Positions 53,780 through 63,965 of a DNA stretch of 64,000 nt are shown here, piece after piece. Within the stretch, counting starts at the first letter, position 1, and each line of letters starts with the position of its first letter. Location: the NCBI GenBank assembly GCA_963765875.1, contig CAVXYK010000014.1, positions 124,001 to 188,000 on the forward strand. The letters are read 5' to 3'. The notes below the pieces were generated by a model. The model had not been told where the DNA came from. It was given only the letters and a program-made list of their open reading frames with translations, and did not search any database. The DNA comes from JAWKOK01 sp963765875 (GTDB lineage Bacteria; Chloroflexota; Anaerolineae; Caldilineales; Caldilineaceae). A program made the position numbers and the translations under genes.

Positions 53780-53874
53780 AATGGGGATGGGGATTGGGAT
53801 AGGTGACTGGGGAGTCGGGATCTGGTGCGAGGTTCCCAATTCCCAATCACCAATCCCTGGTCACCGATCCCACA
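53780..53874. repeat. GGGATTGGGATAGG-type inverted repeat (type D-like)
   Basis: gggatggggattgggatagg on the left faces ttcccaattcccaatcacca and gtcaccgatccc on the right, an imperfect long hairpin between the GMC gene and the next array member. Confidence 0.5.
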
Positions 53875-53888
53875 CTAGGAGGACTTGA

Positions 53889-54281
53889 ATGAAAAACGTG
53901 CCTGACACCCCGCTGGGGCGCATGTATCGAGAGCACATCCAGTTCATTTTGGACAAGAACATCGATGCGTTGCTCGACCAATATACCGACGACTGTCTGC
54001 TCATCAGCAGTTTCATGAAAGAGCCCCAGTATTACCGGGGCAAGAAAGAGCTGAACGAACACATGCAAGGGATTCTCGGCATTGATGGTCTGGAAACCGA
54101 CATCGTCTTCTGGGCCGAAACCGAAGATCCGCAGACGCTCATGATCACCGAGCAGATCACGATGACGACGGCCGACGGTGAGGCCGAGATGCGCTTTGCC
54201 GACAGCTGGGTGCTGCGTGACGGCAAGATTGCCATCCACTTCGCCGGCATGGTCCAGCATCCAGACGGATCGCTGTCGTAG
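53889..54281 (+). CDS. NTF2-like protein, array member
   Basis: The start of this 130-residue protein is ATG 53889 after CTAGGAGGA. It reads MYREHIQFILDKNIDALLDQ, YTDDCLLISSF, then YYRGKKELNEHMQGIL and ADSWVLRDGKIAIHFAGMV. It resembles array member 1 more than the SnoaL group. No frame break. Confidence 0.78.
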   Translation: MKNVPDTPLGRMYREHIQFILDKNIDALLDQYTDDCLLISSFMKEPQYYRGKKELNEHMQGILGIDGLETDIVFWAETEDPQTLMITEQITMTTADGEAEMRFADSWVLRDGKIAIHFAGMVQHPDGSLS

Positions 54282-54299
54282 AACTGCACAAGAACCGAT

Positions 54300-54405
54300 C
54301 CGATGAACGCGGATTGAACAGATTAGGCGGATTGCCGCCGATCCCACCTGAATCTGATCCGCGTATATCCGTCCAAGCCACGTAATCCGCGTTCTATCCG
54401 AGAAA
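54300..54405. repeat. Type B palindromic element
   Basis: gatgaacgcggattgaacag and attaggcggat on the left face tccgcgtatatccg and cacgtaatccgcgttctat on the right. It lies between an NTF2-like gene and a DJ-1-like gene. Confidence 0.6.
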
Positions 54406-54416
54406 GGATTGAATTG

Positions 54417-54986
54417 ATGAGTCTGAGCGACAAGAAGGTCGGCATTTTGATGGAAGGCGATTTCTACGAACCGGAAATCTTCTACTATGAGCGCCGATTT
54501 GCCGAAGAGGGTATCGATCTCCACTTTCTCACTCGCCTGTGGGGACAGGACTATCTGACCTTTCAAGGCCACGAGTATCGGGCGCCGTTCGAAGTGCACG
54601 AGAGCTTCGAGGGCATGAGCGACGAGGAACTGCGCAGCTACGACGCCATCATCGTGCCGTCGGGCATGGTCTCTGACCGGCTTCGCTACACCGACGATGT
54701 CGAGGTGCTGCCGCCGGCCACTGAGTTCCTGAAACGGGCTTTTGCCGATCCGGGCATTCTCAAGGGCATCATCTGCCACGGCATGTGGCTGGTGGCGCCG
54801 GCTCCTGAGCTGGTACGCGGCCGTCCGGTGGTCGTTCACAACAACCTGCATGGCGATGCCATTAACATGGGTGCCATTTATGTCAACGAAGACGTGGTTG
54901 TCGACGGTGACCTCGTCACCGGGCGCAGTGGCGGCCATTGCCACCTCTTTGCCCACAAGATAATCCAGATGCTGGACGAGAAGTAG
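54417..54986 (+). CDS. DJ-1/PfpI family protein
   Basis: This is a 189-residue protein from ATG 54417 (MSLSDKKVGILMEGDF), preceded by GAAAGGA. It has the full DJ-1/PfpI pattern: a Glu-containing N-terminal loop (GDFYEPEIFYYE), YDAIIVPSG near 75-83, the nucleophile elbow GIICHGMW with Cys120-His121, and RSGGHCHLFAHKIIQML at the end. Members act as glyoxalase III, deglycases, peptidases or chaperones. It is a more canonical member than the one at 43040. No frame break. Confidence 0.88.
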   Translation: MSLSDKKVGILMEGDFYEPEIFYYERRFAEEGIDLHFLTRLWGQDYLTFQGHEYRAPFEVHESFEGMSDEELRSYDAIIVPSGMVSDRLRYTDDVEVLPPATEFLKRAFADPGILKGIICHGMWLVAPAPELVRGRPVVVHNNLHGDAINMGAIYVNEDVVVDGDLVTGRSGGHCHLFAHKIIQMLDEK

Positions 54987-55046
54987 CAAGTCGATTACGC
55001 AGTACGTAACTGCGTAATAACGTAACATTCACAAGGAGAACCACCC

Positions 55047-55446
55047 ATGTCTGACCTGATGACACCGATCAACAAATTCTATGCCGTATACAACGACAAC
55101 AACCTTGACCTGTGGGACGAGGCAATGGCGGACAACTATGTCGGCCATGTCAACGCCGATACCATTCCCAGCCGCGAGATCGGCAAGGGCTTCATCGGGG
55201 CGCTGTTGACCGCATTCCCCAACATCCACTACACCGTCGAGGACATGGTCACCGAGGGCAACAAGGTGACCAGCCGCTGGAGCGCTACGGCGACCCATAC
55301 TGGCGATCTCTTCGGCATGCCGCCGACCGGCAAGGATGTCACCATGATCGGGATCACCATCTTCCGTGTGGAAAATGGTCAGCATTGCCGAACTCTGGGA
55401 TGTCTGGGATCAGGCCGGCATGATGGCGCAGTTGACCGGTGAATAA
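55047..55446 (+). CDS. SnoaL-like protein, last array member, one frame break near 55380
   Basis: ATG 55047 follows AAGGAG. Motifs are FYAVYNDNNLDLWDEAMADN, ATATHTGDLFGMPPTGKDVT and ITIFRVENG. GGTC read as one Gly codon at 55380 gives IAELWDVWDQAGMMAQLTGE and the stop at 55446, the normal SnoaL end; without it the frame ends at 55442 with an unrelated tail. About 132 residues. Confidence 0.82.
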
Positions 55447-55630
55447 GTAGAATGGCCGTCAATGGTGCACAGCCATGTCGGCAATACCGGCCACTCGGCT
55501 GTGCATCGCTGACGGATTTATTTGGTAGAGATCAAAGATTTGCTTGATGGTGAACAGGATTAGGTAAGCAGTATTCAGGGTTTAACAAAACAGGAATCAG
55601 TAAAATAGGATTCGGTAAAGAGGTGCTGTT

Positions 55631-56056
55631 GTGACAACAAGCTTCAATCATGTAGCAATATCGTGCAAAGACCCCATCGCGACTGAGCGCTTTTACAGCA
55701 AGCACTTCGGCTACAAACGTGCCCGAGTGATTCCGTTGGGCGATGATCAAATCGTCTTTTTGCGCTCGGGCGACAACTATTTGGAGCTGTTTTCCGGCGA
55801 AGGTGAACGCGCTGGGCCCGCTGATGAGGGTGATGGACCCCACACGCCCGGTTGGCGACACATCGCATTCAAGGTAGATAGTGTGGACGCAAAACTTGCG
55901 GAGATGGGCGAGGAAGCCGTCATCACATTTGGCCCGATGGACTTCGATGCCTTCATTCCAGGATGGCGAACCGTTTGGGTTGCCGATCCTGACGGCGGCA
56001 TCATCGAAATCAGTCAAGGGTATGTTGATGAGGAGAATCCGCCGCCGCTGGACTAA
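55631..56056 (+). CDS. VOC-superfamily protein (glyoxalase/dioxygenase fold)
   Basis: This is a 141-residue protein with a GTG start at 55631 and AGAGGTG upstream. It has two beta-alpha-beta-beta-beta halves: FNHVAISCKDPIATERFYSK with metal-ligand His, DNYLELFSG (Glu), HTPGWRHIAFKVDSVDA (His) and VADPDGGIIEISQ (Glu). The metal set His, Glu, His, Glu fits glyoxalase I-like or related metal-dependent members. The stop codon TAA is formed by the first bases of a repeat element. It may work with the DJ-1 and GMC enzymes upstream. Confidence 0.85.
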   Translation: MTTSFNHVAISCKDPIATERFYSKHFGYKRARVIPLGDDQIVFLRSGDNYLELFSGEGERAGPADEGDGPHTPGWRHIAFKVDSVDAKLAEMGEEAVITFGPMDFDAFIPGWRTVWVADPDGGIIEISQGYVDEENPPPLD

Positions 56057-56283
56057 GTAAGCATCTGTCGGTTGTGCCCAAAAGTGCCGGGGACTTAGGC
56101 CGTTCAAAGAAATCAAATCCCTATTTGACGGCATGCAAGCCGCTGCGCAAGCATCATCAAAAAGGGATTCAATTTCTTGCAGCGGCCTTAGGCAACAGAT
56201 CGAGTGAGCTGAGCCTGATTTTGAGGTTTCAGCATCGGGAAGTCCCCGGCGCTTTCTGAAACGACTTACAGACTTCTACTTAG
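56054..56283. repeat. MITE-like element, copy 2
   Basis: It shares both ends with 1657-1794 (taagtaagcatctgtcggt at the left; ttgaggtttcagcatcggga and cgacttacagacttctactt at the right). An extra inner palindrome of about 90 bases has arms aagaaatcaaatccct / agggattcaatttctt. The first three bases serve as the stop codon of the VOC gene. Confidence 0.75.
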
Positions 56284-56302
56284 CCAGCCAACGGAAATAT
56301 AC

Positions 56303-56363
56303 GTCCCCGGCACGGGCCAGACGAATTCGTTGAGCCAGAGTGCTGCTGGCCCGTGCCGGGGAC
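56303..56363. terminator. Perfect 18-base hairpin
   Basis: gtccccggcacgggccag (56303-56320) pairs exactly with ctggcccgtgccggggac (56346-56363), loop 25 bases. It contains the gtccccggc word also found in the adjacent MITE-like element. It could be a terminator or part of a larger composite repeat. Confidence 0.55.
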
Positions 56364-56469
56364 GCGCCGGATAGTTATTTTCTTGTGATGGACTAAGTAG
56401 AATACAAAGATCGATAGCCGGACAACCAACACGAATAGTCGTCAATCTACGGACGGGAGAAAAAATCCA

Positions 56470-58288
56470 GTGAACGAGATTAAATTTACCTTTTCGGACA
56501 CCATTGCCGGATATGTTACTGAGTACGACCGCGATAGCGATATTTTCACAGTCAAGACCAGTGACGATCGCCTCTTCAAGATCAAAGTCAAAGAGAACAC
56601 CTATGCCCAGTTGGTTCGCAATCTGGGCGATCCGTATCAAGATGCGACCGGTCCCATGCGTGATATGCTGGAACCCGGCAGATATGTCCTGACCTACGGC
56701 ATCTTCTATCCGGAAAACGATGCGTTCGCCGTGGAAGCCCAGTTCCTTCTCTTCCTGGGACGTAAGCTAGGCGAGTATGGCTTCGAGCGACAGGATTGGT
56801 GGGTCAAGCAGATCGAGGAATTGGGCGACTTCTATCTCAACGCCCAGTTCGGCGACGGCGACGTCGACTACGACAACTATCGCACCCAGATCACGCTGAC
56901 CGGCGAAAAGGCCGAAGACCGCTATCGTCAGGAGACGGATACCATCTCGCGGCTGGTCTACGGCTTCTCCTCCGCCTACCTGCTGACCGGCGACGATCGC
57001 TATCTGGAAGGCGCGGAGCGAGGCACCGAATATCTGCGCGAGCACATGCGCTTCTATGATCGGGAAGAGAATATCGTCTATTGGTACCACGGCATCGATG
57101 TCGAAGGGCGCCGCGAGACCAAGATCTTTGCCTCGGAGTTTGGCGATGACTACGACGCCATTCCCGCCTACGAGCAGATCTATGCGTTGGCCGGTCCGAT
57201 CCAGACCTATCGCATCACCGGCGATCCGCGCATTCTCAACGACGCAGAGTTGACGGTCGAGCTCTTCGACCGCTTCTTCCTGGATCCGAAACTGGGCGGC
57301 TATTTCTCGCATTTGGACCCGATCACGCTGGATGCGACCAGTGAGTCGCTTGGGCGAGAACAAGGGCAAGAAGAACTGGAACTCAGTTGGCGACCATGCG
57401 CCAGCCTATCTGATCAACCTCTTCCTGGCCACCAATGATGATCGGTACGCCAAGTTCCTGGAATCCACCTTCGACACCATCTGCGAGCACTTCCCGGACT
57501 ACGACGCCAGCCCCTTTGTCCAGGAGAAGTTCCTCGAGGACTGGACCCACGACAGCACCCACATGTGGCAGCAGGATCGTGGCGTCGTCGGCCACAACCT
57601 GAAGATCGCCTGGAATCTGATGCGTATGTATGGCCTAATGCCCAAGGATCTCTACGAGAGCGTGGCGCGCCGCATCGCAGACGAGATGCCCAAGGTGGGC
57701 CAGGATCGACAGCGCGGCGGCTGGTACGATGTCATGGAGCGCAAAGTGGCGCCGGGCCAAGAGCTGCACCGCTACGCCTTCCACGATCGCAAAGCGTGGT
57801 GGCAGCAAGAGCAGGGCATTCTCGCCTACATGATCCTGGATGGCATCCTTGGCGATGAAGAGTATCTCAAGTTCGCACGTGAAGGCACTGCGTTCTACAA
57901 CGCCTTCTTCCTGGATCATGATGACGGTGCTGTCTTCTTCAATGTGCTTGCCAACGGCGTTCCCTACCTGATGGGCACCGAGCGCTTCAAGGGCAGCCAT
58001 TCCATGAGCGGCTACCACTCATTTGAACTGTCCTATCTTGCCCAGGTCTACACCAACCTGCTTATCACCAAACAGCCGCTGACCCTGCACTTCAAGCCCT
58101 ATCCCAATGGCTTCAAGGACAACCTGCTTTACGTATCGCCGGACATCCTGCCCAAGGGCAGCGTGCAAATCGGCGCCGTCTGGGTTGACGATGAGCCGTA
58201 CGACGACTACGATGCCGACGGTCTGTTCGTCGAACTGCCGGAGACCGATGAGCAGGTTCGGGTGCGCGTGCGCATCGATCCTGTATAG
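56470..58288 (+). CDS. N-acylglucosamine 2-epimerase (AGE) superfamily protein, one frame break near 57355
   Basis: GTG 56470 has GGGAG upstream. The first 85 residues are a beta-rich domain (SDTIAGYVTEYDRDSDIFTV), then an (alpha/alpha)6 barrel: AYLLTGDDRYLEGAERGTEYL, then GGGC read as one Gly codon at 57355 restores SLGENKGKKNWNSVGDHAPAY. It continues through VVGHNLKIAWNLMRMYG, GGWYDVMERKV and HDRKAWWQQEQGILAYMIL, motifs typical of AGE/cellobiose epimerases. The repaired length is about 605 residues, longer than usual AGE enzymes (about 400). It probably isomerises or binds a sugar; the debranching enzyme downstream supports a carbohydrate role. Confidence 0.78.
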
Positions 58289-58317
58289 CAAGAGACGGTT
58301 TTACTGTAGCAATGAGT

Positions 58318-58448
58318 TTTTGTCACAGATGGACACGGATGGATTTCTGATTTTCACAGATATTTTCAAGACTGCTCCGGTGTTGTCAGAGAGTTCTATC
58401 GAGTAATCTGTGATCATCCAATCCTATCTGTGTCCATCTGTGACAAAA
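58318..58448. repeat. Type A palindromic element
   Basis: Perfect 19-base arms ttttgtcacagatggacac (58318-58336) and gtgtccatctgtgacaaaa (58430-58448) lie just before the first STAS gene. Confidence 0.75.
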
Positions 58449-58476
58449 CCGCTTTTCAATATTTGAGGGCAAACCA

Positions 58477-58808
58477 ATGGAAATTAACAAGAAGAGGTGG
58501 GCAGCGTCACTGTGTTCACAATCGAGGGCGACATTGACGGCAACACTGCGCCCGACGCACAGGCCCAGGTCACCCCCTTGGCATCGGCCGATGCCAAGAT
58601 CGCCATGGATATGAGCGGCGTTTCCTACATGTCGAGCGCCGGCCTGCGTATGCTGCTGGTCATCTATCGCACGATCATGGGCCAGGGCGGCCAGGTTGTG
58701 CTGGTCGGCCTCTCGGAGGAGCTACAGGACACCATGACCTTGACCGGGTTCATGGACTTCTTCGATCATTACGACAACTTAGACGATGGAATCGCAGCTC
58801 TGAGCTAG
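58477..58808 (+). CDS. STAS-domain anti-sigma factor antagonist
   Basis: I prefer ATG 58477 (MEINK) because GAGGG lies upstream and the N-terminus matches the other STAS protein; this needs a two-base correction near 58490 (AAGA, AGAG as Lys and Arg codons). Without it translation would begin at GTG 58497. The STAS domain reads VFTIEGDIDGNTAPD, IAMDMSGVSYMSSAGLRMLL (with the phosphorylatable Ser in MSSAG) and LVGLSEELQDTMTLTGFMDFF. The role is to release a sigma factor or other target by binding the RsbW-like kinase. About 110 residues. Confidence 0.85.
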
Positions 58809-58938
58809 GTTCAAGATCGTCCGAAAACACCTGATAGATCCGTTTCAGCAGCACGTTCGCCTGAACGGCGTTTTCGCATTTCACCCCGAACACTCGGGAT
58901 GTCAACATTGGGAAATATCAAGAGGAGATGGTCACCGG

Positions 58939-61061
58939 ATGGAACGTGTAGATGTTTTTCCGACACATGAATATGCAGGGTACAAGCTTCGCGCCGGGAA
59001 GGCATTTCCGTTTGGCGCCACCATGGTGCCCGGAGGCGTGAACTTCTCGATCTACTCAGCCAATGCGACAGACTGTTGGCTGGTGCTTTTCGACAAAGGC
59101 GCGCCCGAACCGAAGGCCGAGATTCCCTTTTCGCGAGGAGTTCCGCATCGGCCACGTCTATTCGATGATCGTCTTCGGGATAGACTACGAAAACACTGAA
59201 TATGGCTACCGCTTTGACGGGCCTTGGGAGCCTGAGGTCGGCCATCGCTTTGACAAGAGCAAGATCCTCATGGATCCGTATGCCAGGGTCATCGGCGGGC
59301 GTGATGTATGGGGCGTGAAACCCAACTGGGATGATGCCTATCAGCATCGTTCACGTCTGGTCTTTGACGACTTCGACTGGGGCGATGATCGCCCGCTCGA
59401 AGTCCCGATGGAAGATCTGGTCATCTACGAGGCCCATGTGCGCAGCTTCACGGCCGATCCGTCATCCGGGCGTCAAGTTTCCCGGCACTTTTGCCGGCAT
59501 CCGCGAGAAGATTCCCTATCTCAAAGAGTTGGGCATCAACTGTATCGAACTGCTGCCCATTTACGAGTATGACGAGTTTGAGCACAGCAAGACCAATGAG
59601 GAGACGGGCGAAGTTCTGGTCGGCAACTACTGGGGCTACAGTACGCTTGGCTTCTTCGCCCCCAAGGCCGGATTTGCCGCCACCGGCAAGCTGAGCATGC
59701 AGGTGGATGAGTTCAAGGCGCTGGTCAAGGAACTGCATCGCAACGACATCGAGGTCTTCCTGGACGTGGTCTTCAACCACACGGCCGAAGGCAACGAACA
59801 TGGTCCCTACATCCACTTCAAGGGCATCGACAACAAGACCTACTACATGTTGACGCCTGAAGGGCTACTACTTCAACTTCAGCGGAACGGGAAACACGCT
59901 CAACTGCAACAACCCCACTGTGCGCAATATCGTGCTCGATTGTCTGCGCTACTGGGCGGCCGAATATCACATCGACGGCTTCCGCTTCGACCTCGCCTCC
60001 ATTCTCGGCCGTGATCCGTGGGGCGCGCCCATGTCCAACCCGCCGCTGCTGGAATCGCTGGCCTACGACCCGATCCTGGCCAAGTGCAAGCTGGTGGCCG
60101 AGGCGTGGGATGCAGGCGGCCTCTATCAGGTCGGCAGTTTCCCTGCCTACGGCCGATGGGCCGAATGGAACGGCAAGTACCGTGATGGCATCCGCAAGTT
60201 CCTCAAAGGCGAGCCGGGCACAGGCAGGCGACATGGCCCAGGGTGTTCAGGGATCACCCGACCTCTATGCCGGTCGCGGGCCGACAGCGTCCAGTGAACT
60301 TCATCACCGCCCACGACGGCTTCACGCTCAACGATACTGGTTTCGTACAACGAAAAGCACAACGAGGCCAATGGTGAGAACAACAACGACGGCAGCAACG
60401 ACAACGATAGCTGGAACTGCGGCTGGGAAGGCCCGACCGACGATCCCGGGCATCAACGCCCTGCGCCGTCGCCAGATGAAGAACGCCGCGGCCATGCTGC
60501 TTGGTGAGCCAGGGCGTGCCCATGATCCTGATGGGCGACGAGATCGCCCGTACCAAGAACGGCAACAACAACACCTATTGCCAGGACAATGCGCTCAACT
60601 GGCTCAACTGGAATCTGGTCGAAGAGAATGCCGAGCAGTTCCGCTTCTTCAAGGAGATGATCGCCTTCCGCAAGGCCCATCCGGTCCTGCGCAATCGCTG
60701 GCACCTGAGCAATCAGGACTATGTGGGCAGCGGCTATGCCGACATCTCGTGGCATGGCACCCAGGCGTGGAACGCCGACTGGTCCGATTCCAGCACCGTG
60801 TTGGCTTTCATGCTTGACGGCAACCACGCACGCGGCGGCGACGAGCCGGACGACTTCATCTATGTAGCGCTAAACATGCACTGGGAAACGCTCTGGTTCG
60901 ATCTGCCTCAGTTGCCCGAGGGCGCAGACTGGCATGTCTCAGTCAATACTGCGGCGCCGTCGCCAGAGGATATCTGGACGCCCGGTCAGGAACCGCTGCT
61001 GTCCGATCAGAACGGACTGCTGGTCGGTGATCGCTCGGTGGTGATTCTGGTAGGCAGATAG
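58939..61061 (+). CDS. glgX: Glycogen debranching enzyme (GlgX/isoamylase type), about eight frame breaks
   Basis: ATG 58939 has GAGGAG at 58922. The CBM48-like N-terminus reads FPFGATMVPGGVNFSIYSAN, and the GH13 domain follows: VIYEAHVRSFTADPSSGVK, GNYWGYSTLGFFAPKAGFA, DVVFNHTAEGNEHGP, HIDGFRFDLASILG (nucleophile Asp), LVAEAWDAGG (acid Glu), FITAHDGFTLND (third Asp), then QDNALNWLNWNL. Breaks near 59131, 59470, 59863, 60223, 60292, 60336, 60447 and 60503 are all single-base and repairable. The repaired length is about 705 residues. It hydrolyses alpha-1,6 branches of glycogen. It is unusual to find it between two STAS genes. Confidence 0.9.
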
Positions 61062-61159
61062 ATCAATGCGGAGTGACAAACCTCTGCGCCCAGACAGATC
61101 CAGAGATTACCGAATCGCCCGGCTAGTTGAAGATGAACAAAATGGCACGGGTTTCGTGG

Positions 61160-61231
61160 GTGCAGTTTGTAACTGCACGATCCACGCGGTTTCCAGAGGT
61201 GGCCGGCAGTTTGTGCGGTTTTCAACCGCAC
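61160..61231. repeat. Paired type C hairpins
   Basis: gtgcagtttgtaactgcac (61160-61178) and gtgcggttttcaaccgcac (61213-61231) are two short hairpins followed by CTACTACC. They sit in the 331-base gap before the second STAS gene; nothing else is seen there. Confidence 0.6.
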
Positions 61232-61393
61232 CTACTACCAGTGTTTATTCGTTAACCTCCAAGTAGCCGGACCGAAAAACAATCGGCGAATATGGGCCTA
61301 CCTGCACTGGCAGTTTGCCGGTCCAAGAACGTTTCACTCATTTACACGATGACTCGACCTGAACAGACTATCTAAAGATGAAAGGGAACAACC

Positions 61394-61729
61394 ATGGCTT
61401 TTTCCGTAACTTCAGACCAACAAGGTGACATCGCAACACTGACCCTCAGTGGTGAACTGGACGCTGCCGCGGCCGTTGAGTTTCGCGACGCCGTCGACGC
61501 TGCGGCCGGCGGCGAACCGCAGAAGCTTGTATTGCTCATGGACGACCTCACCTTCATGGCCAGCGCCGGCCTGCGTGTGCTGGTCTTCGCCAAGCAGAAG
61601 ATGCCCTCCGAAGTAGATCTCTACATTGTCGGCGCACACGATGCGGTCAAGGAGACCATTACCATGACCGGATTCCACTACAGTTGCACCATGCTGGACG
61701 AATATGACGCTTCCGCGATTGAGGCATAG
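61394..61729 (+). CDS. STAS-domain anti-sigma factor antagonist, second copy
   Basis: This 111-residue protein reads FSVTSDQQGDIATLTLSGEL, DAAAAVEFRDAVDAA, LVLLMDDLTFMASAGLRVLV with candidate phospho-Ser in MASAG, and VKETITMTGFHYSCTMLDEY. It is intact. Together with the first copy it could give two inputs or outputs to one RsbW-like kinase. A ribosome site, GAAAGGG, precedes the ATG. Confidence 0.92.
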   Translation: MAFSVTSDQQGDIATLTLSGELDAAAAVEFRDAVDAAAGGEPQKLVLLMDDLTFMASAGLRVLVFAKQKMPSEVDLYIVGAHDAVKETITMTGFHYSCTMLDEYDASAIEA

Positions 61730-62147
61730 TGCATCGGCGTAGGCAAAGATACAGATCATAGGTCACCTGGTTCAGTCGGCGTGAATGACCTCGACTAAGC
61801 TCGCATCAAGACAATGACAGAAATCTGGCGGATCTGCCACTGGTAGGATCTGTATCCAGGACGCCTGGATTCACTAGGTTCGAGGTTGATGACCTGTTGC
61901 CGGCATAGGACTGGTATTGGCAGGTACGTTCGTTGCTACCCGGCTAGCGTCCGAAAGCGCCATGACAAGGTTCGGGCGAGACTGAAGAACAGCAGGTAGC
62001 GGTTTCGCGCCGCACCTACAATTGCCGAACGGAATTATCAACCTTCACGTGGTTGGACCAGCAATGCTAGACCAGCGACCTGTACAACCAACTACGTCTG
62101 GCAGCCAGGCACATAGTGGGGAAATATTGCATGAAGAGGGCAAAGTA
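61730..62147. other. Intergenic region with one type C hairpin
   Basis: About 420 bases contain no supported gene. A hairpin-like word ggtagcggtttcgcgccgca followed by CCTAC lies near 61994-62020. Possible start codons upstream of 62148 (from 62022) lack family similarity, so I treat this part as untranslated. Confidence 0.5.
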
Positions 62148-62579
62148 ATGGAAGCGATGACCGTACCTGGTACGCTGGAGGCGTTGGGCGACATCCGAGC
62201 CTACGTCACCAATGCGGCAGGATTGGCAGAGTTGGATGACAAGCGTACCTATCGACTGGCGCTTGCCGTTGATGAAATAGCGACCAATATCGTCACACAC
62301 GGCTACCAGGAATCGAACACGAGCGGGAACATCGGCGTCTCGGCAAGCGTCGAGGATGGTTCGTTATTCATCATTTTGAGCGACACGGCTCCGCCCTACG
62401 ATCCGCTGCAGCGGCCGGAACCGGACGACCTGGATGCCCCGCTGGCGGAGCGTCAGATGGGCGGCCTGGGTGTTTTCCTGGCGCGCCAAAATACCGATGA
62501 ATATCGATACGAATATGCTGACGAGCAAAACCGCAACATTTTTGTCGTCTATCTCCAGAAGACTGAGGAATCCTCATGA
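62148..62579 (+). CDS. RsbW-like anti-sigma serine kinase (HATPase)
   Basis: The product is 143 residues from ATG 62148 (MEAMTVPGTLEALGDI), chosen because AGAGGG lies before it and the family N-terminus begins there. The GHKL ATPase motifs are the N-box LALAVDEIATNIVTHGYQ, G1 LSDTAPPYDPL (a changed form of DxGxGxDP), and G2 MGGLGVFLARQ. It should phosphorylate the STAS proteins on Ser and sequester a sigma factor or other partner. The stop overlaps the start of the phosphatase gene (ATGA). Confidence 0.88.
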   Translation: MEAMTVPGTLEALGDIRAYVTNAAGLAELDDKRTYRLALAVDEIATNIVTHGYQESNTSGNIGVSASVEDGSLFIILSDTAPPYDPLQRPEPDDLDAPLAERQMGGLGVFLARQNTDEYRYEYADEQNRNIFVVYLQKTEESS

Positions 62580-63833
62580 CCACCATACCAATGGAGCACA
62601 TGAAAATACTGCTTGTGGACGGCGACGAAGAGGAGCGCACACGGTTGAGCTTGATCCTGGCTCAGCAAGGACACGAAACCGTCGCCGCCGCCACAGGCGG
62701 ACTCGGGCTCACCCTACTGATGAAAGACGATCCCGATGTCATTTGTGTCAGTTCCCGGCTCGGCGACATGACAGCACAGCATTTCCTCAGCGAGATGAAG
62801 GCTGACGACAAACTGACCAAGGCGGCAGTGCTCGTAATCGTACCGACCGGCGAGACAGATGAGATCGACAGTCTGCTGCAATTGGGCGCTCAGGACTTCA
62901 TCGTACAGCCGTTCACGCCGTCAATGCTGGAGACGCGTCTGCAGAACCTCCACATCGTTTCAGATGCCGACCATATCTACGGCGACGAAATGCTGGTCAA
63001 GCTCGAACATGACATGCAGGTCGCCAGACGCATTCAGGCCGGTTTCCTGCCTGATCAACTGCCGGAGCCGGAGGGATGGGAGATCGCTGCCCGCTTCCAG
63101 CCGGCACGCGAAGTGGCCGGCGACTTCTATGACGCCTTCATGATGTCGCAGGATCGGCGCGTCGGCTTTGTCATGGCCGATGTGGTCGACAAAGGCGTGC
63201 CCGCCGCGCTCTTCATGGCGCTGGTGCGCAGCCTGACCAGAGCCTTCGCGCAGCAGAACTATTCGCTGAGTTGGGCCGATGTGCTCGACGACAATCTGCC
63301 CAAACGGCGCGGCAGCTCGGGCAAGCGACGTTTGCCGTCGACCGGCAGCATCTCACTCTACAATGCGGTGTTGCTGACCAATAACTACATCCTTGAGAAC
63401 CATCTGAAGGACAACATGTTTGCCACGCTCTTCTTTGGCATGCTCGATCCTTCCAACGGCCACGTCACCTATATCAACGCCGGCCACAACCCGCCGTTCA
63501 TCATGGATGCATCCGGCACAATCACGGCAGCCCTCAATCCGTCCGGTCCGGCTGTCGGTATGTTCCCCGGCGTGGAATTCAACATCGAATACGCTCAGTT
63601 GAACCCGGGCGACACGCTGTTCACCTATACTGACGGCGTTACCGAAGCACGCAACCCGGCCGGTGATTTCGTGACCGAAGAGCGACTGAAAGAGCTACTA
63701 TCGACGCCCGTCGGCATCCGCCAGCGGCCTGTTGGATCGGGTTGAGAGCTATCTACAGGAGTTCATTTCCGATGCAGTTCAGTTTGATGACATTACGATG
63801 CTTGCAATCCATCGACAAGCGGACGATTCCTGA
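62576..63833 (+). CDS. RsbU-like PP2C phosphatase with degenerate receiver domain, one frame break near 63716
   Basis: The first 125 residues form a receiver-like domain (KILLVDGDEEERTRL; PDVICVSSRLGD, where Ser replaces the phospho-acceptor Asp). The linker helix (EHDMQVARRIQAGFLPDQLP) and the SpoIIE/PP2C domain follow: PAREVAGDFYDAF, FVMADVVDKGVPAALFMA, YINAGHNPPF and LFTYTDGVTEARN. GGCA read as one Gly codon at 63716 restores SASGLLDRVESYLQEF and the final metal-binding DDITMLAIH, ending at 63833; about 418 residues. It dephosphorylates STAS proteins, opposing the kinase next to it. Confidence 0.9.
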
Positions 63834-63965
63834 CGTTTGCTGCAAAGGTAAACCATCGGCTATTCTTCACTAAAAGAGATCACCGGTATTGTCCAGTTAA
63901 TCCGCGAAATCCGCGGCGAATTCTTTTCCAGCATGAGTAAGTAACAGCAAACAATAAAGGGCGCT

